The notes under the pieces are model-generated. The model was not told the DNA's origin. It worked only from the letters and a program-made list of their open reading frames with translations, and did not search any database. A program made the translations under genes and the position numbers. From an uncultured Gammaproteobacteria bacterium (GTDB lineage Bacteria; Pseudomonadota; Gammaproteobacteria; Enterobacterales; Psychrobiaceae): 44,719 nucleotides of DNA. The stretch spans positions 1 to 44,719 of the forward strand of contig CAKZQF010000177.1 of the NCBI GenBank assembly GCA_937139475.1. The letters are read 5' to 3'. Of this stretch, positions 43,564 through 44,719 are shown piece by piece. Position 1 is the first letter of the stretch; the number at the start of each line of letters is the position of its first letter.

Positions 43564-44613
43564 ATGGCCCGCGCTGGAGTCACTTACCACGATGTTGCCA
43601 AAGCCGCCGAAGCCATTAAAAACCAGCGCCAAGAACCCACGGTGGATCGGGTGCGTGAATATCTCGGCACCGGCAGCAAAAGCACCATAGCACCGCTGCT
43701 CAAGCGTTGGCGGACAGACAACGGAGAGGCAGCCAATATCGGTGGACTCCCGAACGACCTCGTCCAGGTGGTGAAATCCCTGCATGAGCGGGTACAGCAG
43801 ATGGCCGACCATCGGATCGAACAGGCTCGCGACGAATTCAAGGCTTCGAATGATGAACTCCGAAAAGAACTGACCGAGGCCCGCAACACTATCGCGCAGC
43901 TTACCGCTCGCCAACAGGATCTGAACAACCAACTATCACGTGTTATTGAGAAAAAAAGCCAGCAAGACAAGTCCCTGGAAGATGCCCGTGTCGGCCTGGC
44001 CAAAGCCGAGTCCCAGCGGGATGAAGCTCTTGCACGGACCACTGAATTGAAAGAAAGCGTTGCCGAACTCAAGCAGGAAAACCGGGATATCCGCGATCAT
44101 TTCGAACATTACCAGCAGCGCACTGCCGAAGACCGCCAGCAGGAGCGCGAACAGTTCCGTATAGTTAACCAGGGGTTAAATGATCAGATTCAGGATCTGC
44201 AACACCGGCTCGCCCAGGCTGAGTTGAGAGCGTCCGAGCTATTCGACGTCAACGCGCAGTTACAACGAAATGCCGATGAATTAAAACGGGCCAATGCGGC
44301 GCTAAATAGCGACTTGAACGCAAAGATGGAAGATATCCAGAACCTGGAACACGAGTATGAAGAAGCCGTGACAAAGTGCCGGGAATACCAGCATAAAAAT
44401 GATCAATTGGCGGAAAACATGGCCGTGCTCACCACTCAGAAAGCAGATGTCGATAAGCAAGTGGCCGTGTTATCCCACGCATTGGAGACCACCAAAGCCG
44501 AACTGAAAACCGCCCAGGATAAAGTGGCATTTCTGACCGACGAGAATAAGGTGATTCTTCAGGAAAAAGCAGTGATCCAAGGGCAGTTTAAACAGCTTCA
44601 AGGTTCGCTATAA
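43564..44613 (+). CDS. tnpT: TnpT, KfrA-like coiled-coil DNA-binding resolution partner
   Basis: A 349-residue protein from the ATG at 43564 (SD GAGAGGAAT 5 bases upstream); a longer frame from 43492 passes through the presumed rst repeats and is rejected. Residues 1-65 form a KfrA N-terminal DNA-binding domain (VTYHDVAKAAEAIKNQRQEP ... GTGSKSTIAPLLKRW). Residues about 75-345 are a continuous coiled coil rich in Q, E, K and L. TnpT in Tn4651 binds rst and stimulates TnpS. It ends 62 bases before IRR. Confidence 0.92.
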   Translation: MARAGVTYHDVAKAAEAIKNQRQEPTVDRVREYLGTGSKSTIAPLLKRWRTDNGEAANIGGLPNDLVQVVKSLHERVQQMADHRIEQARDEFKASNDELRKELTEARNTIAQLTARQQDLNNQLSRVIEKKSQQDKSLEDARVGLAKAESQRDEALARTTELKESVAELKQENRDIRDHFEHYQQRTAEDRQQEREQFRIVNQGLNDQIQDLQHRLAQAELRASELFDVNAQLQRNADELKRANAALNSDLNAKMEDIQNLEHEYEEAVTKCREYQHKNDQLAENMAVLTTQKADVDKQVAVLSHALETTKAELKTAQDKVAFLTDENKVILQEKAVIQGQFKQLQGSL

Positions 44614-44675
44614 CGATTTAATGGATGTATTTTGATCGTCTGGCTGCAAATGCAGAAATCGTTGCTAGCCCCTAA

Positions 44676-44717
44676 ACGAGCAAACTTGGCAAATTTGTCG
44701 GTTCTTCCACAAGACCC
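44676..44717 (-). repeat. Right terminal inverted repeat (IRR)
   Basis: The reverse complement begins GGGTCTTGTGGAAGAACC and matches IRL at 38 of 42 positions. It opens with GGGT instead of the GGGG at the left. Just inside it a small hairpin CTGCA-AA-TGCAG (44644-44655) flanks AAATCGTT (44656-44663), which pairs with AACGATTT (44612-44619). Confidence 0.94.
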
Positions 44718-44719
44718 GT

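Overview
The window is almost exactly one very large Tn3-family transposon of the tnpS/tnpT (Tn4651-like) branch. A 42-bp inverted repeat lies at each end (2-43 and 44676-44717, 38/42 matched). Inside the left end is a 1020-residue DDE transposase. Inside the right end are a tyrosine recombinase (TnpS) and a divergent coiled-coil DNA-binding protein (TnpT), with a dyad-rich resolution region between them. Only 1-2 bases lie outside the repeats, so neither host nor target duplication can be read. Protein families, codon use and metal-resistance types point to a gammaproteobacterium, perhaps marine or from metal-contaminated water; this is inference.

Layout, left to right: (1) tnpA and a three-gene Phd / unknown / ParE-type toxin-antitoxin cassette (59-4105). 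(2) A co-directional mercury operon merR-merT-merP-merC-merA-merD (4244-7882) with a 19-bp-spacer mer promoter and a second MerR box in front of merR. (3) A leftward, overlapping six-gene bufferin-type operon (11890-7908): a DUF2282 precursor peptide BufA, the MNIO enzyme BufB (DUF692), its partner BufC (DUF2063), an ECF sigma factor, a probable membrane anti-sigma factor and a fatty-acid-hydroxylase-like membrane protein. (4) A leftward five-gene MerR-controlled metal operon (14386-12009). Its first gene, MerT-like, has an in-frame UGA where the second Cys of the Cys-Cys pair belongs, followed at once by a hairpin: a candidate selenoprotein. (5) A leftward cus-type RND efflux operon cusC-cusB-cusA with a small Cys-rich leader gene (21308-14587) and a clear terminator. 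(6) A 350-bp remnant of the 3' end of tnpS (21417-21766). (7) A leftward run of about 15 genes from arsS (34856) to pstB (21838): phosphate/arsenate uptake, arsenate reduction, arsenite methylation, ArsS radical SAM, glycosyltransferases and accessory proteins, i.e. an arsenosugar/arsenolipid pathway. A divergent doxX / small protein / CMD-domain / glycosyltransferase operon runs to the right (35066-37198). (8) A leftward ECF sigma/anti-sigma, HD-GYP and GT87 operon (41301-37237). (9) A nucleoside phosphorylase of the MTAP family (41441-42301). (10) tnpS, the resolution site and tnpT.

The cargo forms a metal/metalloid island: Hg(II) capture and reduction, RND efflux of monovalent cations (Cu/Ag type), a peptide-derived metal-binding natural product, a second mercury-transport-like system, and conversion of arsenate to organoarsenicals. 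The arsenic module (21.8-42.3 kb) is flanked by direct 350-bp tnpS repeats, so homologous recombination would remove it and restore one intact tnpS. This suggests how the module was acquired. A TTCTTACA motif sits in both intergenic regions from which the arsenic and sigma-factor operons diverge, suggesting one regulon. No gene-free stretch exceeds 300 bases; the longest (34857-35065, 43360-43563, 14387-14586) hold regulatory or recombination sites.
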